From Acanthococcus lagerstroemiae (Eukaryota; Arthropoda; Insecta; Hemiptera; Eriococcidae), in the NCBI GenBank assembly GCA_031841125.1, contig CM063113.1, forward strand, positions 58,769,211-58,833,210: a stretch of 64,000 nucleotides of DNA. Reading direction: 5' to 3'. Shown here one piece after another: positions 44,123-54,540 of the stretch. The first letter of the stretch is position 1. Each line of letters starts with the position of its first letter. The notes beneath the pieces were generated by a model, which saw only the letters and a program-made list of their open reading frames with translations, was not told the origin of the DNA and did not search any database. The translations under genes and the position numbers were made by a program.

Positions 44123-45094
44123 ATGGATAACGATTATAGAAAGAATTTGTGTAATAAGCAACTGGGTTCTATCCCAATACCAAAAACAGGGGGTGGATTC
44201 GTCAATTCTATTATTGATAATTTACCATTTGAACTTCATTTACCTGGTCATGAATATCTTGGACCTGGTACAAATTTGGATTTAAAATTATTACAGGGCG
44301 TAAAGCCAACTAGTAAATTAGATGAAGCTGCTATGAATCATGATATAGCTTATGCCAGATCAAATGATCTTGATAAACGTCATGAGGCTGATTATAAATT
44401 ACAAGAAGATGCTTGGAAGCGTGTGATTGCTGATGATTTGGGTTTGGGTGAAAAAGCTGCCGCATATCTGACAACAAATGCTATGAAGGTTAAAAGATGG
44501 CTGGGGGCAGGAATAAAATATCCACTTAACTTGGATGAAAATGATCAAAAATTGATTTATGAGGGAATAAAATTGCAGAAACCCATTACCCTTAATTTAG
44601 ATCATGAGCAATTGATTCGAACAAAAAATAGTGTAATGAATGAAACATATTTACCTTTATCAAAGTATCAAATAAAACAAATTAAAAAAGGAATCAAACA
44701 AAAGAAACCAGTTAAATTACAACTGAAAATTCCTCAATTAGAATACATAAATGAGAATAATAAAACTGGTGGATTTTTACCTGCTTTAATAGGTGCTCTG
44801 CCAATTATAACGGCGGTTTCAAAAATTGCTACAAATCTTTTAGATGCTTACAATAATAAAAAAGCAAATAATAAATTAGTTGAAGAAAGAATAAAAAATG
44901 GTAATACAAATAAAGAAAATTTGGGGTATGGATTAGATATGGATACAAAAGTATCTGAGTTCATTAATCATTATAAAAATGTTCAAGCAGCAGAAAAAAA
45001 GCTTGGAAAAGGGTATTATGTCAACCCAGTTAGAGGAAGAAATAGGGAAATAGAGGGGGGAGGTTACTATATAAATAATAAAAAAAAAAATTGA
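44123..45094 (+). CDS. Polinton minor capsid-like protein with parvovirus-type PLA2 domain
   Basis: 323 residues. The N-terminal part has the phospholipase A2 signature seen in parvovirus VP1: calcium-loop YLGPGTNL (45-52), catalytic His-Asp in AAMNHDIAY (73-74) and a downstream Asp in HEADYKL (90). The C-terminal part has Gly-Gly-X motifs (TGGFLPALIGALPII, GGGYYINN) like the protease-processed, membrane-active minor proteins of adenovirus type. In parvoviruses the domain helps particles cross endosomal membranes; that role here is inferred. It ends 4 bp into the ORF of the protease. TTTTTTTTATAATAA precedes the ATG. Confidence 0.85.
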   Translation: MDNDYRKNLCNKQLGSIPIPKTGGGFVNSIIDNLPFELHLPGHEYLGPGTNLDLKLLQGVKPTSKLDEAAMNHDIAYARSNDLDKRHEADYKLQEDAWKRVIADDLGLGEKAAAYLTTNAMKVKRWLGAGIKYPLNLDENDQKLIYEGIKLQKPITLNLDHEQLIRTKNSVMNETYLPLSKYQIKQIKKGIKQKKPVKLQLKIPQLEYINENNKTGGFLPALIGALPIITAVSKIATNLLDAYNNKKANNKLVEERIKNGNTNKENLGYGLDMDTKVSEFINHYKNVQAAEKKLGKGYYVNPVRGRNREIEGGGYYINNKKKN

Positions 45095-45120
45095 AAATTC
45101 CTATCAAACCTTTATCAGAT

Positions 45121-45453
45121 ATGGAGTTGAAGAATTATGCAAAAAAATTATGTATACCACACTTTAGAGGAGTATTTATGAAAGATCAACTTCCAAGTAA
45201 AATGAGAAAAAATGAAAGTATGATTATTAATTTAGATGATTCTGATGGACAAGGAACTCATTGGGTTTGTTTTTTCAAAAAAGATAAAGTAATTAATTAT
45301 TTTGATTCATTTGGTGTCAAACCTCCTAGTAAATTAATGAGATATTTTTCTATGGAAAATCAAGTATATTATAATGTTGATAAAAATCAAAATTTTAATG
45401 AAGTCATATGTGGTCATCTTTGTTTGAAATTTTTAAACAAATTTTTTTATTAA
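45121..45453 (+). CDS. Polinton adenain-type cysteine protease
   Basis: About 110 residues from the first ATG (MELKNYAKKL); the open frame begins at 45091 with a non-ATG codon. The catalytic set fits adenovirus maturation protease: His-Trp in GTHWVCF (residue 47), Asp in NYFDSFG (62), Gln in KNQNFN (90), Cys in VICGHLCLKF (97). The Gln-to-Cys spacing of seven matches adenain. It should cleave capsid proteins at Gly-containing sites, such as those in the neighbouring minor capsid protein. Length is short but normal for Polintons. Confidence 0.93.
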   Translation: MELKNYAKKLCIPHFRGVFMKDQLPSKMRKNESMIINLDDSDGQGTHWVCFFKKDKVINYFDSFGVKPPSKLMRYFSMENQVYYNVDKNQNFNEVICGHLCLKFLNKFFY

Positions 45454-45456
45454 TAA

Positions 45457-46158
45457 ATGGGTTTTAGTATTGAATTGTCAGATAAATCTTCTACCTTATT
45501 TTATCGTTTTGATGAACCCATAAAATTGGATAAAAATAAAGATTGGCAAATATGTTTAACTAGTTTTGTTGCATATAATTCAATAAACAATGTAACAAAT
45601 AGAAATAATTGGTTTGATCTTATAGATGATTTAGGTATTCATCACAAAGTTAGTATACCTCCTGGTACATATGAAGTAGCTGAAATTTTAAAACAAATTC
45701 GAATTAATGAAAAAGCTCAAGAAGCTGGGTTGATTGGAGTTGAACAATCTAATACTTATAAAATTAAAATGCTGTGTCAAAAAATGAAAATAGATTTTAC
45801 AGCACCAAATTCTTTAGGACGTATTCTTGGATTTAGTAAACAAATTATAGAAAAAGATACAACTGCTTATTCAGATATAATGGTTGATATCTTTCCAGTA
45901 AATGCGGTCTGTATTAAATGTAATCTTGTTGATTCGAATTATGAAAATGGAAAATCAAGAGGAAATGTTGTTTATTCATTTCCCTTAAATACTCCTACTG
46001 GGGAAAAAATTGTACAAATGCCAACACAGCAACGATATTACACATTAAATACATATGAGATTAGAGAAATTTTTGTTGAAATTGTTGATCAAGATAATCG
46101 ATTAATAAATTTTGAAGGTGAAACTATCACCCTAGAACTATATATTAAATCTTTTTAA
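45457..46158 (+). CDS. Polinton penton-like minor capsid protein
   Basis: 233 residues. MGFSIELSDKSSTLFYRFDE, WQICLTSFVAYNSINNV, SIPPGTYEVAEILKQIR and LGRILGFS are hallmarks of the single-jelly-roll minor capsid (penton) protein of Polintons, predicted to fill fivefold vertices. It starts 3 bp after the protease stop in a TTTTTTATTAATAAATGG context. Confidence 0.9.
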   Translation: MGFSIELSDKSSTLFYRFDEPIKLDKNKDWQICLTSFVAYNSINNVTNRNNWFDLIDDLGIHHKVSIPPGTYEVAEILKQIRINEKAQEAGLIGVEQSNTYKIKMLCQKMKIDFTAPNSLGRILGFSKQIIEKDTTAYSDIMVDIFPVNAVCIKCNLVDSNYENGKSRGNVVYSFPLNTPTGEKIVQMPTQQRYYTLNTYEIREIFVEIVDQDNRLINFEGETITLELYIKSF

Positions 46159-46181
46159 TTTTTTTTTTTATATAAATAGAA
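46158..46181 (+). promoter_or_regulatory. Promoter-like tract of the major capsid gene
   Basis: T12 run followed by TATATAAATA and the ATG nine bases on. Strongest copy of the shared Polinton promoter-like motif. Confidence 0.5.
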
Positions 46182-47384
46182 ATGGAACAAAATATTATTG
46201 TCAGTGAAGATTACATAGATTATAGACCCCCAATCTCTGTTGATATAAATCAGCTGGGTGGTACAATTCCAATTACTTTGTATAATGAGGACATTAAGAC
46301 TTGCCCCCATAGAAGTCATTTAATTATTAATGGGAGAGTGACATTGAGAAAAATTGCTGATGGTACACTTTCGAGTACTATAGATACAAGAAAAGTAAAT
46401 TTCATTAACAATGGAATATTGCATATGTTTAGTAGAGTTAGTTATTATATTGGTGGAAATGAAATTGATTCTATAGATAATCCTGGTATTGCAGTAGCGA
46501 TGAAAGGAATAGTCTCCTTCAATGATGATTTGGCTTATCATGATGCATCTTGGAAAATAAAATCAAATTCTAATATAATTAATAAGGATGGATATTTTTC
46601 TATTTCAATACCACTGAAAATAATTTTAGGATTTTGTGAGGATTACAAAAGTTATATATATCGTATTCATCAGGAATTGAAATTGATTAGAACAAATATT
46701 GGTTATAATAATGCACTGTTGGTTGATGAGGGCACAGCCAACAGCTATACAGCTAGTATAAATTTGTTGGACATCATTTGGCGAATGCCTCAGTATAAAT
46801 TTTCTCTCGCTTATGAAGCAAAAATTAATAATGAAATATCAAACTCTGCTGATTATGAAATGTATTATAGACATTGGATGTATATTGAAAAATCATCTGT
46901 TATTGGTAAAACATTTACTTGGGATATACCCACTTCGTATTATAAACCAAGATATGTTCTTATTGGTTTTCAGAAAGGTAGAAATGATAAAATCACTGCT
47001 GATAATGGTCAATTTGATCTTTGTAATCTTGAAAATGTACAAGTTCATCTAAATAGCAATATTTATTACCCCAATAATAGACTAAATATTTCACTTGCTG
47101 AAAATAAATGTACTCAACTTTATCAAATGTTTAAAAATTTCAAATATTCATACTATGGTAAAGAGGGTGTGCCATTGATTGATTATAATGATTTTATAAA
47201 TAAATATCCCATTATTGTTATCGATTGTTCTAAACAATCAGAAGTAATAAAGGGCTCAACAATAAATATTAAAATTAATTTTCAATGGTGGGACTCATTT
47301 ACTAATGAATCGGTGATTAATTGTTTAGTAATTACCTCAGATCAGGCAGTATATAATCCATTGAAAAATACAATAGTTCATTAA
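46182..47384 (+). CDS. Polinton major capsid protein (double jelly roll)
   Basis: 400 residues. LYNEDIKTCPHRSHLIINGR, FINNGILHMFSRVSYYIGGN, EIDSIDNPGIAVAMKGI, YYKPRYVLIGFQ and ITSDQAVYNPLKN are typical of Polinton hexon-like major capsid proteins, which form the icosahedral shell. Full length and uninterrupted. It is followed by the Ig-domain gene after 15 bp. Confidence 0.95.
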   Translation: MEQNIIVSEDYIDYRPPISVDINQLGGTIPITLYNEDIKTCPHRSHLIINGRVTLRKIADGTLSSTIDTRKVNFINNGILHMFSRVSYYIGGNEIDSIDNPGIAVAMKGIVSFNDDLAYHDASWKIKSNSNIINKDGYFSISIPLKIILGFCEDYKSYIYRIHQELKLIRTNIGYNNALLVDEGTANSYTASINLLDIIWRMPQYKFSLAYEAKINNEISNSADYEMYYRHWMYIEKSSVIGKTFTWDIPTSYYKPRYVLIGFQKGRNDKITADNGQFDLCNLENVQVHLNSNIYYPNNRLNISLAENKCTQLYQMFKNFKYSYYGKEGVPLIDYNDFINKYPIIVIDCSKQSEVIKGSTINIKINFQWWDSFTNESVINCLVITSDQAVYNPLKNTIVH

Positions 47385-47399
47385 ATTTTTTTCTAATAA

Positions 47400-48077
47400 A
47401 TGATGTGGCTAATACTCATCCTGTTTTTATGTATTCATAATTCTAAACAAGAAAATGAAATTTTTATAGAAAAGTGGAAGAATATCAATAGTGATAATAT
47501 TAATTTGTTTTGTAATTTTACATTTGCTAATAAAGAATTTGCTAGATCAATAGAATGGTACAAGGAGGGGCAAATACTATCAGTTGATAATTTAGAATAT
47601 TTACATTCAGAGTCAAAGAAAAGAATTGAAATTTCTTCATTTGTAAATATTAGTGGATTTCATCCAAGTAATATCGGTACTTATAAATGTGTCATACACA
47701 CAACTGAGAATTATTATACTAATGAATTTATCTTAAAAGAGGATGATTTTAAGAATTTACCAAAAATGACCATACCAAAATATGAGTCAAAATATTGGAT
47801 AAAGCTTATAATGGAAACTGTTGAGAATGATGTATACATACCGTGTATTTTTAATGAATATAAGTTTCAATTTAATAGGAATTGGTATAATTTTAAAAAT
47901 GAATTAATTGATTATCCTCTTGGAAAAATAAGTTATCAGAGAAATATTCTCATTATTAATAATTTAACTTATAGTGATCAAAATCTATATAGATGTGTTA
48001 GTCCTAAAAACGAATTTTATACTGTTGTTAGGGTTACTAAAAATTGGATGAAAACATTAAAAAAGACTAAAATATAA
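47400..48077 (+). CDS. Secreted two-Ig-domain protein carried by the Polinton
   Basis: 225 residues. N-terminal signal peptide MMWLILILFLCIHN. Two immunoglobulin-like folds: first with Cys38 (NLFCNF), Trp53 (IEWYKEG) and Cys97 in SNIGTYKCVIHT; second with Cys149 (YIPCIF), Trp162 (NRNWYNF) and Cys199 in LTYSDQNLYRCV. The D/N-x-G/L-x-Y-x-C ends are the Ig signature. Potential N-glycosylation sites include NFTF and NLTY. No membrane anchor is seen after the second domain. It has the same TTTCTAATAAATG start and AT-rich codons as its neighbours, so it is integrated in the Polinton programme. Likely captured from a host; receptor-binding or decoy roles are guesses. Confidence 0.85.
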   Translation: MMWLILILFLCIHNSKQENEIFIEKWKNINSDNINLFCNFTFANKEFARSIEWYKEGQILSVDNLEYLHSESKKRIEISSFVNISGFHPSNIGTYKCVIHTTENYYTNEFILKEDDFKNLPKMTIPKYESKYWIKLIMETVENDVYIPCIFNEYKFQFNRNWYNFKNELIDYPLGKISYQRNILIINNLTYSDQNLYRCVSPKNEFYTVVRVTKNWMKTLKKTKI

Positions 48078-48115
48078 GATTGTGAATTTTACTAGGTACC
48101 TACCTTACAAATTAT

Positions 48116-48422
48116 AAAATGTGATCCAGGAAATTAATTATTTGATAACATAAAAAATGGTATTTTATTTCACATCATTCTCTCGCACTCATTAGTTTTT
48201 TCTCTCTCGCACTCATTATAGTTTTATGCGCGCAACGAGTAGTTTTGCGAGCTTGATAAGCTTTTCTAGCGGGATGCTGGATTTTATTATTAGTTTATAA
48301 AAGTTTTATGAGACTCGTACTTTGTTAAAATAATATTGAAAATCACGAAAAAAATGGGCAAAAATGGGCGGTGAAATGAACATGGAAAACGTGGTCCAGG
48401 ATCAGGTATATTGCATACTACT
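48116..48422 (-). repeat. Polinton right terminal inverted repeat
   Basis: Reverse complement of 28612-28918; ends GCATACTACT immediately before GTAATG. Confidence 0.95.
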
Positions 48423-48428
48423 GTAATG

Positions 48429-49429
48429 ATGTAGACTACACGTTCCAACCTTAATTATTTACGAATAATTATGTCATCTAATGAGTACGCGGGAGCTTTG
48501 GAAGAGTGGTATTTTTCTTTCTTGCAGTAGCCATGCCTTTAGATGTATTGTGAATTTGATAATGCTCGTCAGAGAGCAATCATTATTGTATTAACAGTGT
48601 AGAATATATTAAACTAATAATGTAAGTCGTTTTCGTGATTTTGAAAATTGCCAGCTTTTGATATAGTCAAGATGGCACACTTATTCCATCCATTGTTATG
48701 TTTGATTTACTCAGGGAAAAACAGAGAGAAAATGTTGTACATATGGAGTCGAGTGTGAGCATTGCTGTAAGTGCTGCATGGTACGCCGATACTTCATTAC
48801 ATGAGGCGGCCGCAAAATGTATGCAGTACCTTATACCACTCTTGTATATTTATTTTCAGTGCAATGAGTGTGCCAAATCATGATCGGTCAACAACTGTTT
48901 TTTTTTCTCAAAATTTTTAGAAGGCATGCAAAACGTTATATATTGATAATTATGTTGTGCGGATCAAACGTGTATGTCTTTATCTACCAATATTACCACA
49001 TCTGTATGGTGGATTTTCAAAATTTTAAGTGGTCAACATTTGAAACCCTATGCCGAATGTTGAAATTTTGAACCTTTTTTTGAATGCTGGGACATCAAAG
49101 GCATGACGCCTTTTTGGATATCTATTTGCAGTTTGCTGTGTAGAGCCATCAGTGTTAAGTTGAAATTACGCCTCAGAAGAGGAAACGGCTCGTCAGAAAA
49201 AAGTGGTCAAGAAATGGCACTTTCCCTTAACTAAGTTTTAAGTCAGACTCTCAGATAAGGTGGCTTTAAGCAGGGAATTATCATATTGAGTGCCATAGCT
49301 TACACGGAAAATAAAAACAAGCTTCATTAAATCCCTGCAAATACGATTATTAAACTGATACAAATTTAAGCTACTTAGTATTATACTTCCTCGACAAATT
49401 TGATATTAAGATTATATGTGTAAAAAAAG
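48429..49429. other. Intergenic DNA right of the Polinton
   Basis: No supported gene. A small frame at 48698 with a GTAAGT and a downstream TTTTCAG followed by CNECAKS looks like a dead zinc-finger exon but is too short to call. Confidence 0.35.
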
Positions 49430-50500
49430 AAGAATTGATTAAGGAAAATGAGGTAAAAAGACGAACTTTCTGAATTGATCATCCTTAAGGATTGTACTTA
49501 CTATATGACAAAGGAGTTCTACGCCCTCCTGATGAATTCTTTATGGGGTGCAAGTGTCCACAAATGAAAATTCTTCACACGTAACGCATATATGAAAAAT
49601 GTTTTCGTACAAATGCTACTCTCGATCGTATTCTCCATTAAAACACTTCCTTGTACTTTTTGATATCTATCCAGGAAATGTAAATAAAATGTTCGGAAAA
49701 GCCTTATCAAACATCAGTCGAAAGAAAATCAGCTTTTCTGTTGGTTTTTTCTCACTTAAAGGGGCTTCCGAACAGAAGTGATTTAAATTGTATATTAAAA
49801 TATTTATATCCGATTTTATGTTTCGATAATTTTCAATCCCCGAAAATTTGTTGTTTCTCCATTTCCCTTGCGGATCCCACTCCTATAGCATCATATTTTT
49901 GAATGTTTCATGGGTTCGAGGAGAGCTTATGACAGTGAATACTTCCTCCGTGGAGTTTCCTGGAGTTCAAACAATAATTATACTTATACAACAGACTATC
50001 AAGTGCTGGGTATTCTAATTTTGACGCGCGTTTAACCCCCTAGGTCGAAATGGTGATAGTTGGTCAAAACTGATGTAGAATGCAGAATTAAAAATGCAAG
50101 GTCCTTATGGTCCCTAATTTCGTTTTTAATATTATTCTGATAACAACAACCGGAAGGAAGGAGCTAAGAATATTGAAGAAAAAACAAAAAAATGCCAAAT
50201 TATTAAACGGTATCTCCAGGGTTTGAAAGGCCACTGGAACTAGTTATAATAAGAAATCAGAACACTTATCGAGATGCAGGGCATTATATTTGCTTATAGA
50301 ATTTAAATTCCTTCCGTTCGAAAAACCTGATGAAATGGAAGACTATCCCCAAAATTTATCACCCCGCATATAATCTTGGCCAAGTGCATAGTTTGGGAAA
50401 ATGGTTTTGAGCTCCCTTACTTATGACGTTTTCTGGGTATACGAGAAGCTCTACCAAAACCTGGCACTCGATGCAACAACACTGCTTTAATGCCAAAAAA
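49430..50500 (+). repeat. Segmental duplication, copy 1 (copy 2 at 56630-57780)
   Basis: Long collinear similarity, for example TGTTCGGAAAA.CCTTATCAAA, CATCAGTCGAAAG and CCCGAAAATTTGTTGTT occur in both. Copy 2 has a 242-bp MITE that this copy lacks. Noncoding. Confidence 0.75.
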
Positions 50501-50519
50501 ATACTGTCTGTCCACTAAC

Positions 50520-50730
50520 AGGGAATATTTGATTATGGTATAACTGGTAATACTCAGTGGTAGGGGAATACTTGGCCAATGTGCATGATAGTGAGCTCAC
50601 ACCTAACAGTATGAACTGGTTGTGGAATTCAAAATATAGTCCTGGAAAAACACCCAAAAGGACAAAGTGAATTGGTATTGGGATGAACTGTGTAACAGTA
50701 GCAACATGGCCTACATAAATGGTAGTGAAA
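50520..50730 (+). repeat. Duplicated upstream block of gene D (copy of 20395-20600)
   Basis: Same order of phrases as upstream of gene C; followed by about 900 bp (to 51650) without a match there. Confidence 0.55.
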
Positions 50731-52206
50731 GGCGCGTAAAATTCGACCCTATATGGGAAATTTATCTTTCCATTCCAAATAAGACGAAAAACATTTTCCG
50801 GAGCAAATGCATCCGCGACGTATTAACAAATGAGTCGGTGAGAACCAAAATGTGTTTAAGTCCAAAATTGGCAGTTTTTAGTTAGCGACAGAAACTGAGG
50901 CATTAAAGCAAGTCAGATCGACTGGTGTAGTTGAGATTTCGCTCACACATCGAGAACGTAATTTCTGGCAACGTTGCAACCGAAATTTTCATGTTTTTGT
51001 ATCCAAAATGAAGAAAAACTTCGAAAAGTTCCATTTTTTGGCCTCGTAACTCAATATTTTTGACTCGAAAATTGGCGATTTTCCAAAAGAAATTATATAA
51101 CTTTTTCGGTGCTGCATTTTTTTCCCTCGCTTCCAGCCAATTTATTAAATTGAAATAGGGCCAAGTCAAAAATGATCTACTTTAGTGTGGGAAGATGTCC
51201 CATACAATTACCAGCCCTAATATTCACTTTTGGTCGACACTGAGAACCAAAAGAGGCTAAGTTCAAAAACTTTGAGCGGCTGTATCTGAGATATTCTCGA
51301 AAATATTTTTCGCAATACCCTGAAAAATCGTTTTTCGTGGTCCTCTTTCACTGCCCTAAACCATGTTCCTGACTAATTTTTAGTGTTTATATAAGTCAGT
51401 TTTTTCCTTCTCCTGAAAAAAGTGAAAAATGGACTTAATCCCTTTTGGTTCTCATCAATGTAGCACTGAATACATATTACGATATTTTCAAAATCTATTT
51501 CAGTGAATAAGGAAATAACTAATTTGTAGATCAGAGTCAAATAAGGCGGCTGTATGTAAGAGATCTCCTGCCGGAGGTCCACGTTTTGGTTTGCGAAAAC
51601 TCAAAATGTGTCCTGAATGTCATTCGTCCAATACCAAATAAAAAAAATTTGGAAAAAAAAATCATGTTGAGTGCCACAGCTTATGGCAACAAATACTTAT
51701 GAAACTACCAACACAGACTGGTACTAAGATAGACAGATTAAGGTCATGTATATGGGTACGGAAGGATTTGAGACTCTGCAAGTATTTTACACAAATTGCA
51801 TTCATAGTGGCACTGGCAAAGAATTTTTTGGCAATATGGCCGAGTACGGCCGCAACATTCTTCATGAGGATAGATTTGAACCTATCAATACCTTGTGACT
51901 ATATCTGTTACAAAAAATTGCGTGTACACTACCAACTTTAAAAGGGACTTCTGTCAACTATAAAACAAACTATTACAGCATAAAAAAAGGAGCACTTGAG
52001 CATTCCCTCGTAGTCTGGCATGCGTGTCTTTTTCTTTAGAAGCTTCTACGCACCAGAACAGAACTAAGCAGACTCATCATTGGCAGGGGTCGAGTATTGA
52101 ATACATATCTGTTATGTAAATTATAATACGTGTTCATTTCGAAATTTATTGTGCGACACATCTCTAAAACTACATGAGCAGATGTTTACTTTATTATTTG
52201 ACTATT
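50731..52206. other. Noncoding DNA upstream of gene D
   Basis: No gene seen. Around 51464-51515 it shares a phrase (ATTACGATATTTTCAAAAT then TTTCAGTGAATAAGGAAAT) with 26497-26540 near the end of gene C. Confidence 0.4.
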
Positions 52207-52213
52207 TATAAAG
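52207..52213 (+). promoter_or_regulatory. TATA box of gene D
   Basis: TATAAAG in the same CTATTTATAAAGAACGAC context as gene C, 101 bp before the ATG. Confidence 0.65.
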
Positions 52214-52307
52214 AACGACATGCTTCAAATTTAAGTCAAAATGGTTTTGATTTTTTATGTCGAGTTTTTAAGTTTTTATTCAGAGTCTTGTGATTGAAAA
52301 TTTTATC

Positions 52308-52355
52308 ATGAAGATAGCTGTGTTTGTTTTTTTAGTAACTCTTGTTTTCCTGAAG
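52308..52355 (+). CDS. Gene D exon 1: signal peptide exon
   Basis: Sixteen codons MKIAVFVFLVTLVFLK, donor GTAAAA, phase 0. Confidence 0.8.
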
Positions 52356-52932
52356 GTAAAATCTTCCCAACTTACTAATAAGTAGTAATCGTCTGTGCGA
52401 TTTTCAATGTCTCTGAATTCATCTCTTACATCAGATTAGCAGTGGATTAAATATTGGGTCACTTTTCGGGGGTTCGGGGTCATGAATCTGATGAAGTATA
52501 TTGTGGATATCGTTCCTGAGATGACGGAGGTGCCTGAATTCAGTTTTGAAAATAATAAAACAGTAATTGGAAAATTGAGGCTACTTACATGAGAGAAACG
52601 TTCTACAATAAAGATTTCTGCAAGTATGCAATATGGGTATTACTTCTCATGTTTTAAGGTTAGCTGAACTCATAGAAATTTAGATAGTTAAGTGATCTAG
52701 TCCAATTTCAAGAAGCTTTCTCGAGATATACCTGCTTTTGATTTCACATTTTTTATTAATAATTGTTTTGATTTATGGTTGTGAATAAATACTAGAGAAG
52801 ATGCATCTTTCAGGCAATGAATTAAGTAAATAAAAGGCCACATCATACTCTGCTGGAATCAGTGGCTCGAATAGGGATTCCTGAATATTATTCGTACTTT
52901 TTCTTGCTCATATCTACGTATTGGATTTGCAG

Positions 52933-53277
52933 GTTGACATCACTGATGCTCGTGGGTCGAGGAAGGCATTAACCAGGGATGTATTCATAAAGAGCCAAAC
53001 AAAGTTGAAACCATTATTTCATTGTTTCAAACGTATTCCATCGAAGAAGCTTCATGAAATGTACACTGATTTCCCATCAGATCGTTACTCTTATCAACAA
53101 ATTCAGGAGAATGTATTTCTTGCTCATTTGCAAAATCTTCTATTCATCCTGAAGTTGTTCGATAAACTAATGCTAAGTAATAGCGACGATGTAATGACAC
53201 AGAGGATTTTCAGGGTTGTAAAGAAATTCCCACAGTTGCATATAAATTTCCTGGAAATCGAGCTACAAGCTGCAAAG
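52933..53277 (+). CDS. Gene D exon 2: first helical module
   Basis: 115-codon phase-0 exon from TTTGCAG to GTCAGT. VDITDARGSRKALTRDVF, core LAHLQNLLFILKLFDKLM, end FRVVKKFPQLHINFLEIEL. Same length as gene C exon 2 with scattered substitutions, no stop, so both copies remain under constraint or are young. Confidence 0.8.
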
Positions 53278-53929
53278 GTCAGTAAGTCGCTATTAAATTA
53301 TCATCTTATCGTATAAAGAAAAATTCTGATTCGAAGCCAAGAGAACACTTTATAAGTTATTTATTTCTAATGGGTTGGGATAGCAATGGTTATGCTGTCT
53401 GGTTTCATTCGGTCATTGGTGACGACGATATATTAGTTTCCTAAGGGGTAGGGATAAGTTTTTAATACCCACGGAATGACTTTCCTATTACTGCACCTTC
53501 TCATTACAGGGATGTTTTTGGGTCCCCATACCTTCTCTCCGTAACTCCATAGTTATTGCGGTGTGTTCATTGGATGGTGGTATTTTGAGATTAGATTCTG
53601 TAAGAACTTCTGTAACGAATGATACTTATTTTCGACCCTCCGAATTTTATATGTTTCCCCTCCATACCGTTTTTAATGAAATAAAGTAAAATACCTGAAA
53701 AGTTTCAGGTCGATCGGATAAGGGGAAGACGTGCCTCTTAAAATAAAATAAAATAGGTACAATTTGGACGTTTTCATTTTTTTTTCTCTTTCTCAAGCCA
53801 TAATTGCGTTAAAAATTTATCTTCTCAAATTTCAGAAGTTTATTCGACATAGATCAAAAGTCAAAGTAGAAAGTTTGATCTCTTTAATGTGAGTTAATTA
53901 CCCCCCAGGGGAGTAGACTCAAAAGAGTC

Positions 53930-54540
53930 GGGAGAATGATTAAAAGTTACAATTCGTGTTAGGGTTCGATTTATAGGTTCTCGAAGTCGCTAGATGCAAG
54001 TCCGAGGGTAATTTTAACATCCGAGGGGAGGGGGTAAAATATTAGTCATTTTTCCAAGATGGTATTCGACTTATAGGTTTCCGAGGTCGCTGAATTCAGT
54101 TGGTGTACCATTGGAAGGGATGAGTACAATATTAGTCAGTTTCCGAAGAGGTATTTGATTAATCTGAATTTCAGTAAAATTATTAAAACTTGCAAACCAA
54201 TATTGTCTTTGAAAATAACAAATTGCAACCACTGTACCTATGTCTTGGCATTCCATGGGATCGAATGTAAAATATATCCCCAGAACTGAATTGAGTAGGT
54301 AACTTCGAAAACCTATAAATCGAATTCTATCTAGAAAAATGACTAATATTTTGTCCCCAACCCCGCCACTAGTACACGTGGCGGTCGAATGGTAAAATTG
54401 CCTCCCGAATTATCAAATTCAGCGATCCTGAGAACTTATAAATCGTATACCATCGTGGAAAAATGACTAATATTTTACTACCACGCTAACCGGTGGAATC
54501 TCGGGGGATCGGATGTAAAAATTACCACAAGAATTTAGTT
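53930..54540 (+). repeat. Degenerate ~115-130-bp tandem repeats in intron 2 of gene D
   Basis: Counterpart of the array in gene C (23400-23900), with repeated AAAATGACTAATATTTT and ACCTATAAATCGA phrases. The remainder of the intron, including the GGGGGGG-rich block near 54940, also aligns with gene C near 24255. Confidence 0.55.

Larger units (their letters stand above)
28606..48428 (+). mobile_element. Complete Polinton/Maverick element (28612-48422) with target duplication
   Basis: Terminal inverted repeats of 307 bp (28612-28918 and 48116-48422) start AGTAGTATGCAATATACC. Outside them are perfect 6-bp direct repeats GTAATG (28606-28611 and 48423-48428), the duplication length made by Polinton integrases. 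The 19.8 kb includes a nested 6.0-kb P-type element, so the Polinton itself is about 13.8 kb. It encodes the full Polinton core: protein-primed polymerase B, packaging ATPase, integrase, protease, minor and major capsid proteins. TIRs differ at about one position by eye and nearly all frames are open, so insertion is recent. The presence of capsid genes means the element could, in principle, belong to a virus-like lineage. Confidence 0.97.

Noticed and set aside
48698..48900. Possible two-exon zinc-finger fragment right of the Polinton (GTAAGT donor, TTTTCAG then CNECAKS)
   Set aside because: Stops immediately after the first Cys pair and has no continuation; too short to support.
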